Source of the DNA: Desulfoplanes formicivorans
GTDB taxonomy: Bacteria; Desulfobacterota; Desulfovibrionia; Desulfovibrionales; Desulfomicrobiaceae
Assembly: GCF_001748225.1 (NCBI RefSeq)
Contig: NZ_BDFE01000017.1
Span: 310,001 to 374,000, forward strand
DNA length: 64,000 nucleotides
Direction: 5' to 3'
Below are positions 46,759 to 56,900 of the stretch, in pieces. Within the stretch, counting starts at the first letter, position 1, and each line of letters opens with the position of its first letter. Both the position numbers and the translations under genes were made by a program. The notes under the pieces were generated by a model. That model did not search any database and was not told the origin of the DNA. It saw only the letters and a list, made by a program, of their open reading frames with translations.

Positions 46759-48849
46759 CTACACCTGCAAGGCGGAAAAGTCAGCCAGACGGCTGAGGCG
46801 GCGAACCAGTTCATGGAGCATGTTCAGCCGGTTGGATCGCAGGTCAACGTCATCGCACATGACCATGACGGTATCGAAAAACCCGTCCACAACCGGCCGC
46901 AGGGTCCACAGCTCGTTGAGCAGACCGGCAAAGTCGTCCCTGCTCCACAACTCGTCCCATGTCTGGCGGGTTGCTTCCAGATGGGCATGAAGCTGTTTTT
47001 CCGCATCCTCCACCAGCAGATCGGGATCAACCCGGCCGGTAAAGGTCACCCCGGATTCCTCACCCTGTTTGCGGATGATGTTGTCGGCCCGCTTGAAGGT
47101 CAGGACAGCCTGATCAAAATCCTTTTCTCGGGCAAAGGCGGCCAGGGCCTTGATGCGTTTTTCCAGGGCCACCAGATCGTTGATGCCGGCATGGATGGCC
47201 GCATCCACCACGCGGGTGGGATATCCCTGGCCTCCCCAGAAATTGCGCAGCCGCTGGGCAAAAAAATCCATGAGCAGATCCAGGGTTTGGGCAGGAGGTG
47301 TTTTCCAGTCCACCCCTTCATACCCTTCCAGGGCCTGCTGCAGGAGCCTGGCAATATCCGTTCTCAGGCCGTGTTCCAGAATGATGCGGCAGACACCCAG
47401 GGTGCACCGGCGCAGGGCAAAAGGGTCGGCAGCCCCGGTGGGAATCTTGCCGATACCAAAACATCCGGCAAGGGTATCCAGCTTGTCGGCCAGGGCCAGG
47501 ATGGCCCCGCCAAGGGTTTCAGGACACGGGCTGTCCTGGCCGCTGGGAAGGTACTGCTCGGCCAGGGCCTCGGCAACCACCGGGGTTTCTCCCTTTTTGG
47601 CGGCATAAATGCCGCCCATGATGCCCTGAAGGTCGTCAAACTCGTAGACCATTTCCGAAACAAGGTCTGCCTTGGCCAGCCTGCCGGCCCGCTGCAGATC
47701 CTGGACATGTTCGGGCGCGAAATCCGCGGCCATGATCCCGGCCAGCCGGGCCAGTCTGCGGGACTTGTCCCCCATGGAGCCAAGGGGTCCCAGAAAGGTG
47801 ACCTGTTCCAGCTTGTCCAGCCAGGTGTCAAACGGCGTGTCCGCATCGGCCTTCCAGAAAAACATGGCGTCTTCGAGCCGGGCCTTGAGCACACGCTCCC
47901 ACCCTTTTCTGACCACGTCCACGGAATTGGGCTCCAGGTTGATCACGGTGAGAAAACGGGGAAGCAGACGTCCGTCGGACCCATGAACCCCGAAACTTTT
48001 CTGATGCACTTCCATGCTTGTCAGCAGAACCTCGGCGGGCAGCTCCAGATAGGTCTCGTCAAAATGACCGAGCACGGGCACGGGGTATTCCACCAGATTG
48101 GCCACATGGTGGATGAGCCCCTTGTTCCAGGCAATGCTCCCCCCTATTTCCCGGGCCAGCTCATCACCCCGGGCAACAATCATGTTCACGCGGTCTTCAT
48201 GGGCAAGAACCACCCTGCCCTGGTCGTGAATCACCTGTTCATAGGCCTGGGCATCCTCGACCACAAAAGGGCCGGGTCCCAAAACGCGGTGACCGTGGGT
48301 GGTGTTGCCGGACGTAAGACCGGCCAGGGAAAAGGGCACGATCTCCCTGTCCAGCAGGGCCAGCAGCCAGCGCAGGGGACGACCGAACCCGAACCTGGAC
48401 CCTTCCCAGTGCATCTTCTTGGGAAAGGGAAGATGGGCGATCAGGTCCTGACAGATTTCCCCGAGTATGCGCGCGGCAGGTTCGCCGCCCACCACCTTGT
48501 TGACGGCCAGGTATTCGCCCTTGCCCGTATCCGTGACAAACACGTCCTTCAAGTCCACCTTCTGGGACCGGGCAAACCCCAGGCCGGCCTTGGTGGGCTG
48601 GCCCTGATCATCAAAGGCGATGCGGGCCGGGGGACCCGTGACCACGATCTCTTCCTTCTCCTGCACCTCGGCCATGTCCGTACACGTGAGCACCAGCCTG
48701 CGGGGCGTGGAAAGGGTGGTGATGGAACCATGGGCCAGTTTGGCCTCGGTCAGGCGCTCGGCAAATCCCTCGTGCAGGGCCTTGTCCAAAAGGGGCAGGA
48801 ACCTGGCCGGCATTTCTTCCGTGCCGATTTCCAAAACAAAATGGGCCAT
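46759..48849 (-). CDS. glyS: Glycyl-tRNA synthetase beta subunit
   Basis: The 696-residue beta chain of the bacterial alpha2-beta2 enzyme has FVLEIGTEEMPARFLP at its N-terminus, the GNTTHGHRVLG motif, then KARLEDAMFFWKADADTPFD and ALADKLDTLAGCFGIGKIPTGAADPFALRR, all characteristic. The start at 48849 gives the family N-terminus; the frame to 48873 adds eight residues with no better site. It is 27 nt downstream of glyQ in one operon. Confidence 0.97.
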   Translation of the reverse strand: MAHFVLEIGTEEMPARFLPLLDKALHEGFAERLTEAKLAHGSITTLSTPRRLVLTCTDMAEVQEKEEIVVTGPPARIAFDDQGQPTKAGLGFARSQKVDLKDVFVTDTGKGEYLAVNKVVGGEPAARILGEICQDLIAHLPFPKKMHWEGSRFGFGRPLRWLLALLDREIVPFSLAGLTSGNTTHGHRVLGPGPFVVEDAQAYEQVIHDQGRVVLAHEDRVNMIVARGDELAREIGGSIAWNKGLIHHVANLVEYPVPVLGHFDETYLELPAEVLLTSMEVHQKSFGVHGSDGRLLPRFLTVINLEPNSVDVVRKGWERVLKARLEDAMFFWKADADTPFDTWLDKLEQVTFLGPLGSMGDKSRRLARLAGIMAADFAPEHVQDLQRAGRLAKADLVSEMVYEFDDLQGIMGGIYAAKKGETPVVAEALAEQYLPSGQDSPCPETLGGAILALADKLDTLAGCFGIGKIPTGAADPFALRRCTLGVCRIILEHGLRTDIARLLQQALEGYEGVDWKTPPAQTLDLLMDFFAQRLRNFWGGQGYPTRVVDAAIHAGINDLVALEKRIKALAAFAREKDFDQAVLTFKRADNIIRKQGEESGVTFTGRVDPDLLVEDAEKQLHAHLEATRQTWDELWSRDDFAGLLNELWTLRPVVDGFFDTVMVMCDDVDLRSNRLNMLHELVRRLSRLADFSALQV

Positions 48850-48876
48850 ATCTCGTAAACCTCGTTCGTTCAAAAA

Positions 48877-49752
48877 TTATGCGTAATGCCTGAGCAGGGG
48901 GTGCCCCATGTCCTCACGGGTCCGGGTATAGACCCGGGCAATGGCAGCGGCCAGTTTTCTGACCCGGGCGATGTAGTTGGCACGCTCGGTAATGGATATG
49001 GCCCCCCTGGCATCCAGAAGATTGAAGACGTGGGAACACTTGAGGCAATGATCATAGGCAGGCAGGGCCAGACCGAGTTCGCAGACCCGGCGACTTTCCT
49101 TTTCGCTGGCCTCGAACAGGGCAAAGAGCATATCCTGATCACTCTCGTCAAAATTGTACCGGGACTGTTCCACCTCGTTCTGGTGGTACACATCCCCGTA
49201 GGTCACGGTGTCGTTCCACATGATATCGTACACGGATTCCTTTTCCTGCAGGTACATGCACAACCGTTCCATGCCATAGGTCAGTTCCACGGTGATGGGT
49301 TCCAGCTCCAGACCGCCCACCTGCTGGAAATAGGTGAACTGGCTGATTTCCATGCCGTTGAGCCAGACCTCCCAGCCCAGGCCCCAGGCCCCAAGGGTGG
49401 GGGATTCCCAGTCGTCTTCCACAAACCGGATATCGTGCTTGTGGGCATCAATACCCAGCACGCCAAGGCTCTGAAGGTAGAGATCCTGCACATTGGCCGG
49501 GGCAGGCTTCAGCACCACCTGAAACTGGTAGAAATGCTGCATCCGGTTGGGATTCTCGCCGTAACGTCCGTCAGTGGGACGTCTGGAAGGCTCCACATAG
49601 GCGGCTTTCCACGGTTCCGGGCCCAGCACCCGGAAAAAGGTGGCCGGATTGAAGGTTCCGGCACCGGTCTCAATATCATAGGGCTGCTGGATCACGCACC
49701 CGTAATCAGCCCAGAATGTTTGCAAATTGAAAATGACATCCTGAAAATTCAT
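48877..49752 (-). CDS. glyQ: Glycyl-tRNA synthetase alpha subunit
   Basis: The 291-residue catalytic chain starts [19 protein letters not shown], then has [48 protein letters not shown] and [19 protein letters not shown], all class II GlyQ signatures. The ATG at 49752 has GGAG eight bases upstream. No glycine riboswitch was seen in the 100 nt between recO and glyQ. Confidence 0.97.
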   Translation of the reverse strand: MNFQDVIFNLQTFWADYGCVIQQPYDIETGAGTFNPATFFRVLGPEPWKAAYVEPSRRPTDGRYGENPNRMQHFYQFQVVLKPAPANVQDLYLQSLGVLGIDAHKHDIRFVEDDWESPTLGAWGLGWEVWLNGMEISQFTYFQQVGGLELEPITVELTYGMERLCMYLQEKESVYDIMWNDTVTYGDVYHQNEVEQSRYNFDESDQDMLFALFEASEKESRRVCELGLALPAYDHCLKCSHVFNLLDARGAISITERANYIARVRKLAAAIARVYTRTREDMGHPLLRHYA

Positions 49753-49852
49753 CCTGTTCTCCATTGAACATCCAACGTTTGAAACAACAATCCGGACAAG
49801 GACAACCATCCTGGTGCCGTCAGACCTGCCCGGGACGCATCTTCCACCTCAC

Positions 49853-50599
49853 CTAGCACCTCACGACCCGGTTTTCCTCGTCGGCAACCCCCAGATGATA
49901 GCGGATATACCGATCCGCAAAGGTATACAACGAGCGCTGCAGGGACGTGCCAGGCACCCAGTCGACCCATTTGCCGATCTCGGTTGTCCGAAGATGGTGC
50001 AACACGGCCAATGCCTGCCAGGAAAGCCGGATGTAGCCAGCCTTTCCCGTGCATGACGGACACAGGAAAACCCCCTCTTCAATGGCGCACCCTGCCCAGG
50101 CATGTTCCTGTAAAACAGCCTTGCAGGACGCACAATGCACAACATCAAGATCGTATCCCTGCCCAAAGGCCAGGGCAATGCGGAAGATGATCGGGAAAAA
50201 GGGGGAAGGCGGTCCGGCAAGACCATCAAACCCGCCAAGCATGGACAAGACCAGATCGCAGGCTTCGGCAGAACCGGCCTCTCCCGTGTGCACGGCCTCC
50301 AGAAACCGCAGGCAGTTTCCCACCATGCCCACCTTGAGCGGGTCTTTTTTCAAACCTGCAAAGCCTTGAAGAAGGGTTCCCTCTTCAAGGCTCAAATACT
50401 GATTGCGCTTGCCCGAACTGACCCGGAAGAGCACCTGGTTGAGGTGGTCCAGGCAGCCGCAGAACCGCCGCTTGCTCTTGCGACCGCCAAAGGCGAATCC
50501 GGTGACAATGCCTCGGGACGGGGACAGGAACCGGACCCAGCAATCATTCTCCCGAAAGGTTCCAACCCGAAATATGACAACCTTTTCCGTGAACTCCAT
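49853..50599 (-). CDS. recO: DNA repair protein RecO
   Basis: The 248-residue protein has an N-terminal OB domain (EKVVIFRVGTFRENDCWVRFLSPSRGIVTGFAFGGRKSKRRF) and a helical C-terminal domain with a Cys4 zinc site (CASC...CPSC). It works with RecR to load RecA on SSB-coated DNA. The ATG at 50599 starts the OB fold with GGTGA ahead. It lies upstream of glyQ on the same strand. Confidence 0.92.
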   Translation of the reverse strand: MEFTEKVVIFRVGTFRENDCWVRFLSPSRGIVTGFAFGGRKSKRRFCGCLDHLNQVLFRVSSGKRNQYLSLEEGTLLQGFAGLKKDPLKVGMVGNCLRFLEAVHTGEAGSAEACDLVLSMLGGFDGLAGPPSPFFPIIFRIALAFGQGYDLDVVHCASCKAVLQEHAWAGCAIEEGVFLCPSCTGKAGYIRLSWQALAVLHHLRTTEIGKWVDWVPGTSLQRSLYTFADRYIRYHLGVADEENRVVRC

Positions 50600-50651
50600 G
50601 AAATCACCGGCAGGCAAGGGGGTGGTGAAACCTCCCGGCCCGGCATGAGGC

Positions 50652-51689
50652 CTAGTTGGCAGGAGCCGTGATCTCCAGGGTTTTCACGCCACCAAGAACA
50701 GCCTCAAACGCATAGGGTGTATCATCCACGAACAAACGGACCCCGCCGGCATTGCCCAGGCGCAGGTCCACGTTCTGATCAAAGGATACATACACCACCT
50801 GCCCTGGTTTGAGTAGACGCACGGTCTTATTGGGAGCCGTATCAGCATCGGCAACCACCCGTATCCAGCAGTCGTGGGTCGCCTCGATGCGCAACATGTG
50901 CTCCCTAGGCGCATTCGGGGCAACGTCTGAAGCCTTGGTGTCAGCTGCAGAACCGGATTCAAGATCGGCAATAATCGGGGAAGTGTTTGTGGTCGCCTGC
51001 GCACCAGTCTGGTCGACAGCGTCCTTGTTCAGGCCTTCAGATGTCGTCTCATCGGTCCGGGAGGCATCCGGGACCCCGGCTGGCTGCTCTTCCGGCTCCC
51101 GGGAATCATCCTGCCCGGAAACCAGGGTCCCCTGGGGAGCTTCTGCTGCAGCACCTGTTGCGGCAAGGGCCTGTTCAGACGAGGATGTTTCCTGTTCCGT
51201 GGTTTCCCCGATGGGCAAACCGTCATCCTGGGTATCGACTTCTGGGTCGACCGATGCCGTATTGTTGTCTTCCATGACCACCGGGGAAACAGGTTCTATC
51301 TCGCGGGAGACATAGGAAACAACCATCCATGCCGCTGCGGCCAGCACGGCCATGGCCAGAATAAACAGCCACACGTTGCCGCCCTTGCCACCACGACGCC
51401 TGCGCACATTGAGTTCGGGGTGTCCGGTTTCGATTTCAAGGTCATCCAGGGGGCCCACAGCTGCCAAGTATTCCTGGACCACCATGTCCGTGTCCAGCCC
51501 GAGCAGCTTGGCATAACTGCGAATAAATCCCTTGGTATATACGGGATGGGGCAACCTAGCGCCTTCACCTCGTTCCAGAGACTCCAGGACATACAAACTG
51601 ATTTTGGTCTTTTCATTGACCTGGTCCAGACTCAGCCCTGCATTCTCCCGGGCGGACCGGAACATTTCGCCCAATTCCTGCATTGTCAT
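50652..51689 (-). CDS. RodZ-like helix-turn-helix membrane protein
   Basis: The 345-residue protein has a cytoplasmic Cro-type HTH at 1-75 (LGEMFRSARENAGLSLDQVNEKTKISLYVLESLERGE... YTKGFIRSYAKLLGLD), a basic RRRRGGKGG stretch, and one transmembrane helix at 105-127. A Ser/Thr/Glu-rich low-complexity periplasmic linker (about 130-260) leads to a C-terminal DUF4115 domain (ATHDCWIRVVADAD ... GNAGGVRLFVDD). This is the plan of RodZ, which links MreB to the elongasome. The start may be 51683 instead. Confidence 0.85.
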   Translation of the reverse strand: MTMQELGEMFRSARENAGLSLDQVNEKTKISLYVLESLERGEGARLPHPVYTKGFIRSYAKLLGLDTDMVVQEYLAAVGPLDDLEIETGHPELNVRRRRGGKGGNVWLFILAMAVLAAAAWMVVSYVSREIEPVSPVVMEDNNTASVDPEVDTQDDGLPIGETTEQETSSSEQALAATGAAAEAPQGTLVSGQDDSREPEEQPAGVPDASRTDETTSEGLNKDAVDQTGAQATTNTSPIIADLESGSAADTKASDVAPNAPREHMLRIEATHDCWIRVVADADTAPNKTVRLLKPGQVVYVSFDQNVDLRLGNAGGVRLFVDDTPYAFEAVLGGVKTLEITAPAN

Positions 51690-51877
51690 GCTACTGCCCC
51701 CCAGCCTCTACTTAATAGTTGCGATTATGCCTGTTGCGCCCTGCTCCATGCTTCGACTGCAAACGCCCCCTGATCGCCGGAACATCAAACATCATGGGAT
51801 TCCATGGTTTTATTAAGAACCCAACAGTCTGAAACCTTAAACTTCAAACTGAACATATACACCGTGCAAGGCCGGTC

Positions 51878-52843
51878 TCACATGCGGATATCCACAACCG
51901 CCTTGCTTCTGAGATTTTCCATGTATTCCCTGTACCGTTTTTCAATGCGCGGGCGGTACAGGGTTTCCCTGATCTTGGCCTTGACGTTCTCAAAAGGCTC
52001 CACTTCACCGGGAACCAGATCCACAATGTGCAGCAGGGCCTGATTGCCGTTCAGGTCGAAAGGCTTTGAGGTATCCCCTTTGCCCAGCCCCTGCAAGACC
52101 TCTTTCCAGGACTCGCGCACATCGGCCCAGCGCACCACACCGATTTCACCGCCCTGTTTGGCTCCGGGACCAATGGAATAGCGTTCCGCCGCCTGGGCAA
52201 AGGATATCTCCCCGTTGATCAAACGCTGGCGCAAATCCTGGATGTCAAAGCCCGGATCCACAATGATCAGGGAAAGCTCCACCTTCTTGTCCCGGGAAAA
52301 GTCACGCTTGTGCTCTTCATAATAGGCGCGCATCTCGTCCTCGGTGACCACGACCTTGCGGCGAACCATGGCCCCGATGAGACGTTGACGCATGATATCC
52401 TTTTTGACCGTGTTCTCATAATCCTTGCGGGTCATCCCCTGCAGCTTGAGCTGGTTGAGAAAGACCTCTTCGTTCATACCATGCTGCCGCTTGAAGGCTT
52501 CCACCTGATTCTTGATCTCCACATCCGAAACCGTCATCTGCAACCGCTCGGCCTCAGCCTCCAAAAGCAGATCATTAACCATCTGGTTGAGAACCTTCTT
52601 GCGCAACACGTCCAGGGCCTTTTTTTCCTCCCCGGTCATGGTTCTTCCCTCAAACTGTCTGAGATACCCCTGAATCTGCTGATTGACCTCAAAGAGAGTG
52701 ATGATCTCCCCGTTGACAACCGCCACAATGCGATCAACCAGTTCGTCGGCATGGGCCGCAGAGCTCCAAACCACTAGGCAGAGCACAAGCCCCACACAAC
52801 ACTGACATACCCCTTGCAAATATTGCTGAAAACGACTTCTCAT
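51878..52843 (-). CDS. surA: SurA-like periplasmic peptidyl-prolyl isomerase/chaperone
   Basis: The 321-residue protein has a signal peptide (about 1-33, cleavage after AHA), a SurA_N chaperone region (DELVDRIVAVVNGEIITLFEVNQQIQGYLRQ...; QMVNDLLLEAEAERLQMTVSDVEI) and one parvulin domain (about 180-285; ERYSIGPGAKQGGEIGVVRWADV). It folds outer-membrane proteins. The ATG at 52843 fits the signal peptide and has AAGGA upstream. Confidence 0.87.
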   Translation of the reverse strand: MRSRFQQYLQGVCQCCVGLVLCLVVWSSAAHADELVDRIVAVVNGEIITLFEVNQQIQGYLRQFEGRTMTGEEKKALDVLRKKVLNQMVNDLLLEAEAERLQMTVSDVEIKNQVEAFKRQHGMNEEVFLNQLKLQGMTRKDYENTVKKDIMRQRLIGAMVRRKVVVTEDEMRAYYEEHKRDFSRDKKVELSLIIVDPGFDIQDLRQRLINGEISFAQAAERYSIGPGAKQGGEIGVVRWADVRESWKEVLQGLGKGDTSKPFDLNGNQALLHIVDLVPGEVEPFENVKAKIRETLYRPRIEKRYREYMENLRSKAVVDIRM

Positions 52844-52925
52844 ACCAAAGTATCCTTGCGTCATGATTATGGGTGACCCTGTCATCCGGTCCAAAACCCG
52901 TTTGGTAATGCACCAGGGCCGGGAT

Positions 52926-53921
52926 CTATTCTTCTTCGGAGTCTTCCGACTCCAAAGGGGTTCCCGAGGCGTTTGCACGCAACAGCCCGGTGATCTCTAT
53001 GTTGGCCGTGGCAAGAACATTCTGCATCCACCTGGCAAAAGCGTCCTGCAGACCCTGCGCCACCAATTGCTGCTCCACCAGAGGATAGGCTGCCGAAGGC
53101 GAAAGAAACGACCGGGGTACCCGGCGGTGCAACAACAGCATGGTCACCACGTTCTGACTCACAATGGGCCTGCCAACCTCACCCGGTGCGAGTTGCGAAA
53201 GACTGTCATACCAGGATTTTGCCAGGGCCTGCTCAAAGGCATCCATTTCATGGATACTCACCCCTTGGGGAGGATTGTTCCTGGTTCCATTGCTGTCCTT
53301 GCGGTATGAAGTCACGGCATGGCGCACGACATCGCGATCCGTGCCTTTGAAAACCGTGAACACAAAACGTTCCGGAGTCACGAATTCCGCGCCATGGTCC
53401 TTATAATAAGCAAGAGCGTCTTCGTAGGTTACCGTTACCCTTGGGCGCAGGAACCTGCTGACAAAGGTCTGCATGTTCAGACGAGAACGCAGCCGATCCC
53501 GCCATTGGTCCTGATCAATGTACTCTTCGATCAGGGTCTGTTCGAATGCGGCATCATCCGGATAATCGCCTCGAATTCGGGCTTCCTCTCGGGCCACATC
53601 CTCATCGCTCACGGCCAGATGCTCGGCCTTGAGAGTCTGGGCGATCAACCGCTGCAAAATGAGATCGGCCAGAACCGTCCCGTATTCGTGTTGCAGGGAA
53701 CGGACATCGAATTCATTGTTCGAGGACCATGTCATATAGTGGAGATCGTGGGCGGCCCGAACCTGGGAAAAGAAAATGGGCTCACCATTCACCCTGGCCA
53801 CAATGCCGGTGGGCGCGGGCTCCGAAGAACACCCGGCAAGCACCACAACCGACAGGGCAAGCAGGACCCCGGTCACCAGGGAACTGCCGGGAAAAGACAG
53901 GACGCGCGAACGAGGGATCAT
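52926..53921 (-). CDS. SurA/PrsA-like foldase lipoprotein
   Basis: The 331-residue protein has a lipobox LAGC (Cys31) after a hydrophobic signal. A SurA_N-type chaperone region follows (GIVARVNGEPIFFSQVRAA; LADLILQRLIAQTLKAEHLAVSDEDV), then a weak parvulin-like segment (LAPGEVGRPIVSQNVVTMLLL). It ends in an acidic Glu/Asp/Ser tail (ESEDSEEE). It overlaps the mfd stop by 4 nt and lies 82 nt ahead of surA, so the two foldases are likely co-expressed. Confidence 0.82.
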   Translation of the reverse strand: MIPRSRVLSFPGSSLVTGVLLALSVVVLAGCSSEPAPTGIVARVNGEPIFFSQVRAAHDLHYMTWSSNNEFDVRSLQHEYGTVLADLILQRLIAQTLKAEHLAVSDEDVAREEARIRGDYPDDAAFEQTLIEEYIDQDQWRDRLRSRLNMQTFVSRFLRPRVTVTYEDALAYYKDHGAEFVTPERFVFTVFKGTDRDVVRHAVTSYRKDSNGTRNNPPQGVSIHEMDAFEQALAKSWYDSLSQLAPGEVGRPIVSQNVVTMLLLHRRVPRSFLSPSAAYPLVEQQLVAQGLQDAFARWMQNVLATANIEITGLLRANASGTPLESEDSEEE

Positions 53922-56900
53922 GAAGAAGCCTCCTCGTCCGTCATGACAAGTGACGTATGCACTTCTTCCAAACGTTGCTTTAATTGACGCATGGAAAGGG
54001 CAATAGATGGATTGTCCTCACAGCGCAACTCCAATTTTCCCGGAGGGATCAGGCGGGCCAGCTCCTTGTTGGCGCTCACCCAGCCCACCAGTTTGAGGGG
54101 ATCGATGCGGGGATCATTCGCGTCCCAGCTGATAACGATCTTGTTGGCATAAATATCGGCCTGTACGGCCCCCAGCTCCCTGATGGTGAACTTGAGCTTC
54201 AGGATTTCCGCAAAGGTTTCCAGGGCAGGAGGTATGGGGCCGAAACGGTCCCTGATTTCCTGTATGATGTCATCGATTTCATGGGTGCGCACGCACATGG
54301 AGAGCACCCGGTAATAGTGCAGCCGTTCCGAGGCATCGACAATGAACCCCTCGGGAATGTGCGCGGGCACGCCCATGTGCAGTTCGGGCTCCCTGACCTC
54401 GGCCACGGGCTCGCCCTTGAGGCGCTGGACCTCCTCTTCCAGGATGTCCAGAAACATGTCCAGACCGACCTTGCCGATGGTTCCCGACTGGACCTCGCCC
54501 AAAATGTTCCCGGCTCCCCGCAGGCGGAGATCCTCCATGGCCACCTGGAATCCGGCCCCGAGATAGTCCATGTCCAGAATGACCTTGAGCCGCTTGCGGG
54601 CCTGTTCCTGCAGATCCTCCAGGGAGGGAATGACAAAATAGGCATAGGCCTGTTCCCGGGAACGCCCCACCCGACCACGCAGCTGATAAAGCTGCCCAAG
54701 TCCGAACAGCTGGGCCTGGTCCACGATCAGGGTATTGGCCTTGGGGAAATCCAGACCGGATTCAATGATGGAGGTGCACACCAGTACATCAAGCTCCCTG
54801 TGCCAGAACCTGTGCATGGTCTCTTCCAACTCGCTGGCCGGCATCTGGCCATGGGCCGTGGCCACCCGTGCCTCGGGCACCAACGACTGGACATAGTCAC
54901 GCACCCGTTCGAGCCCCTGAACCCGGTTGTAGACCCAGAAAACCTGGCCCATCCGGCCTAGCTCACGCTCGAGAATGGCCCGCAGTTCCGGGGTTTCCCG
55001 TTCCATGAGTGCCGTCTTGACCGGCTTGCGTTCCAGGGGCGGGGTCTCGATGACGCTCAACCCGCGTATTCCGGACAGAGAGAGCTGCAGGGTTCTGGGG
55101 ATGGGCGTTGCCGTGAGGGTCAAGACGTCGATATTCTGTTTCAGGCTCTTGAGGCGTTCCTTGTGCTTGACTCCGAACCGCTGCTCTTCATCAAGAATGA
55201 GCAGGGACAGGTGGGGCAGGGAAATGTCCTTGGACAGCAACCGGTGCGTGCCAATGAGGATGTCCACTTCACCGCGGGCCGCTGCCTGGACAACAAGTTT
55301 CTGGGTCTGTTTGGGAACAAACCGTGAAAGCATGGCCACGCGCACGGAAAAATCCTCCATACGCTGGCGAAAATTCTGATAGTGCTGTTCGGCCAGCACG
55401 GTTGTGGGACAGAGCAGGGCCACCTGCTTGCCGTCAACCACGGCCCTGAAGGCGGCGCGCAGGGCCACCTCGGTCTTGCCGAAACCCACATCCCCGCAGA
55501 CAAGCCGGTCCATGGGTTTGGAACTCTCCATGTCCCTGATGACGTCCCGAATGGCCTGTTCCTGGTCCCTGGTTTCCTCGAACCCGAAACTGGCCTCGAA
55601 CTCCCAGTAGATTTCCGGCCGGGGACCATAGGAATACCCCTTGGTCACCGTACGCAGGGCATACATCTCCACCAGATCCCGGGCGATCTTTTCAATGGCC
55701 TTGCGAACCCGGGCCTTGCTCTTTTTCCATCCTGTCCCGCCAAGGCGATCCAGGGCCACGGAACGGCCTTCAGGCCCCTTGTACTTCTGGACCATGCCCA
55801 TGCGGTCAACAGGAAGATAGAGCTTGTCGTCATTGGCATAGAGCAGAACCAGATAGTCATTGGCCACGGCACCGGCCTGCATGTGTACCAGTCCGCCGAA
55901 CCGGGCCAGCCCGTAATCCCTGTGCACCAGAAAATCCTCGGGCGAAATCTCGTCAAAACTGGTCAGCCCCTTGAAATCCTTGCCCTTGCCCGGGGTAATC
56001 CGTTTGGTTTCCCTGGGCTGGAGCACGTCTTCGGCCAGCACAAGGATATCGCACCAGACAAGCTTCATCCCCCTGGTCAGGGGAGCAACCAAGGCAAAAA
56101 GCCCCTTTTCGCCGGGGTCATAGTCCAGATGAAAAGCAAGACCTTCCTGGTGGGCAAAGGACAGAAACCGCTTGCGGGAATGCGCGGAATGAAAGCACAC
56201 CAGCACCTGCCGATACGTCCGTTTCCACTGGCCAAGGCCCTCAACCAGGCTTTTCAGGGGACGCTTGCGCTTTTCAGGCTCCCAGAAGATTTCATCAAAG
56301 GAGTGAATGGGCTCCTCAAGCAGTTCAAGCCCCTTTTCCCGTTTGCCCATGACCAGGGATTCAAACAGAACATGGTGGTGTTCGAGCCAGGTCTGCCTGG
56401 CCTGACCCATGGTCTGGAGGATGGAAGGCAGGGGCCAGGCATGGCCGGACTGTTCCAGATAATCCTTCCAGGCCCAGGCGTGCTCTTCCAGACGGGACCG
56501 GGCATCCGTGGCCCCGGTGACAAGAAACACGGTGTCCTGGCCCAGCCAATGGCCGATGCCCACGGGATTCTTGTAGTACAGTCCCGGCGGGATGTGGAGG
56601 TCATTGGTCTCCAGGGAAGCCACCAGTTCATTGAATGCCTGGGCGGGCAGTTCACCGGAATTCTTGAGATCCTCCCACTTTTCCAGGGTATCCTGACGAT
56701 AGGCAAAATCCTGTACCGCCGGGGTGCAGGGGAGAAGCACTACCTGCTCCAGCTCCCTTTGGGACCGCTGGGAAAGGGGTTCGAACAGACGCAGGCTTTC
56801 CAGGGTGTCGCCAAAAAATTCCATGCGCACGGGAAAGTCGTATCCCGGACAGGCAATGTCGAGGATATCGCCTCGCAGGGCCATCTCGCCAACCTTGGAA

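Noticed and set aside
49753-49852. Glycine riboswitch ahead of glyQ
   Set aside because: The gap is too short and lacks the paired aptamer core.
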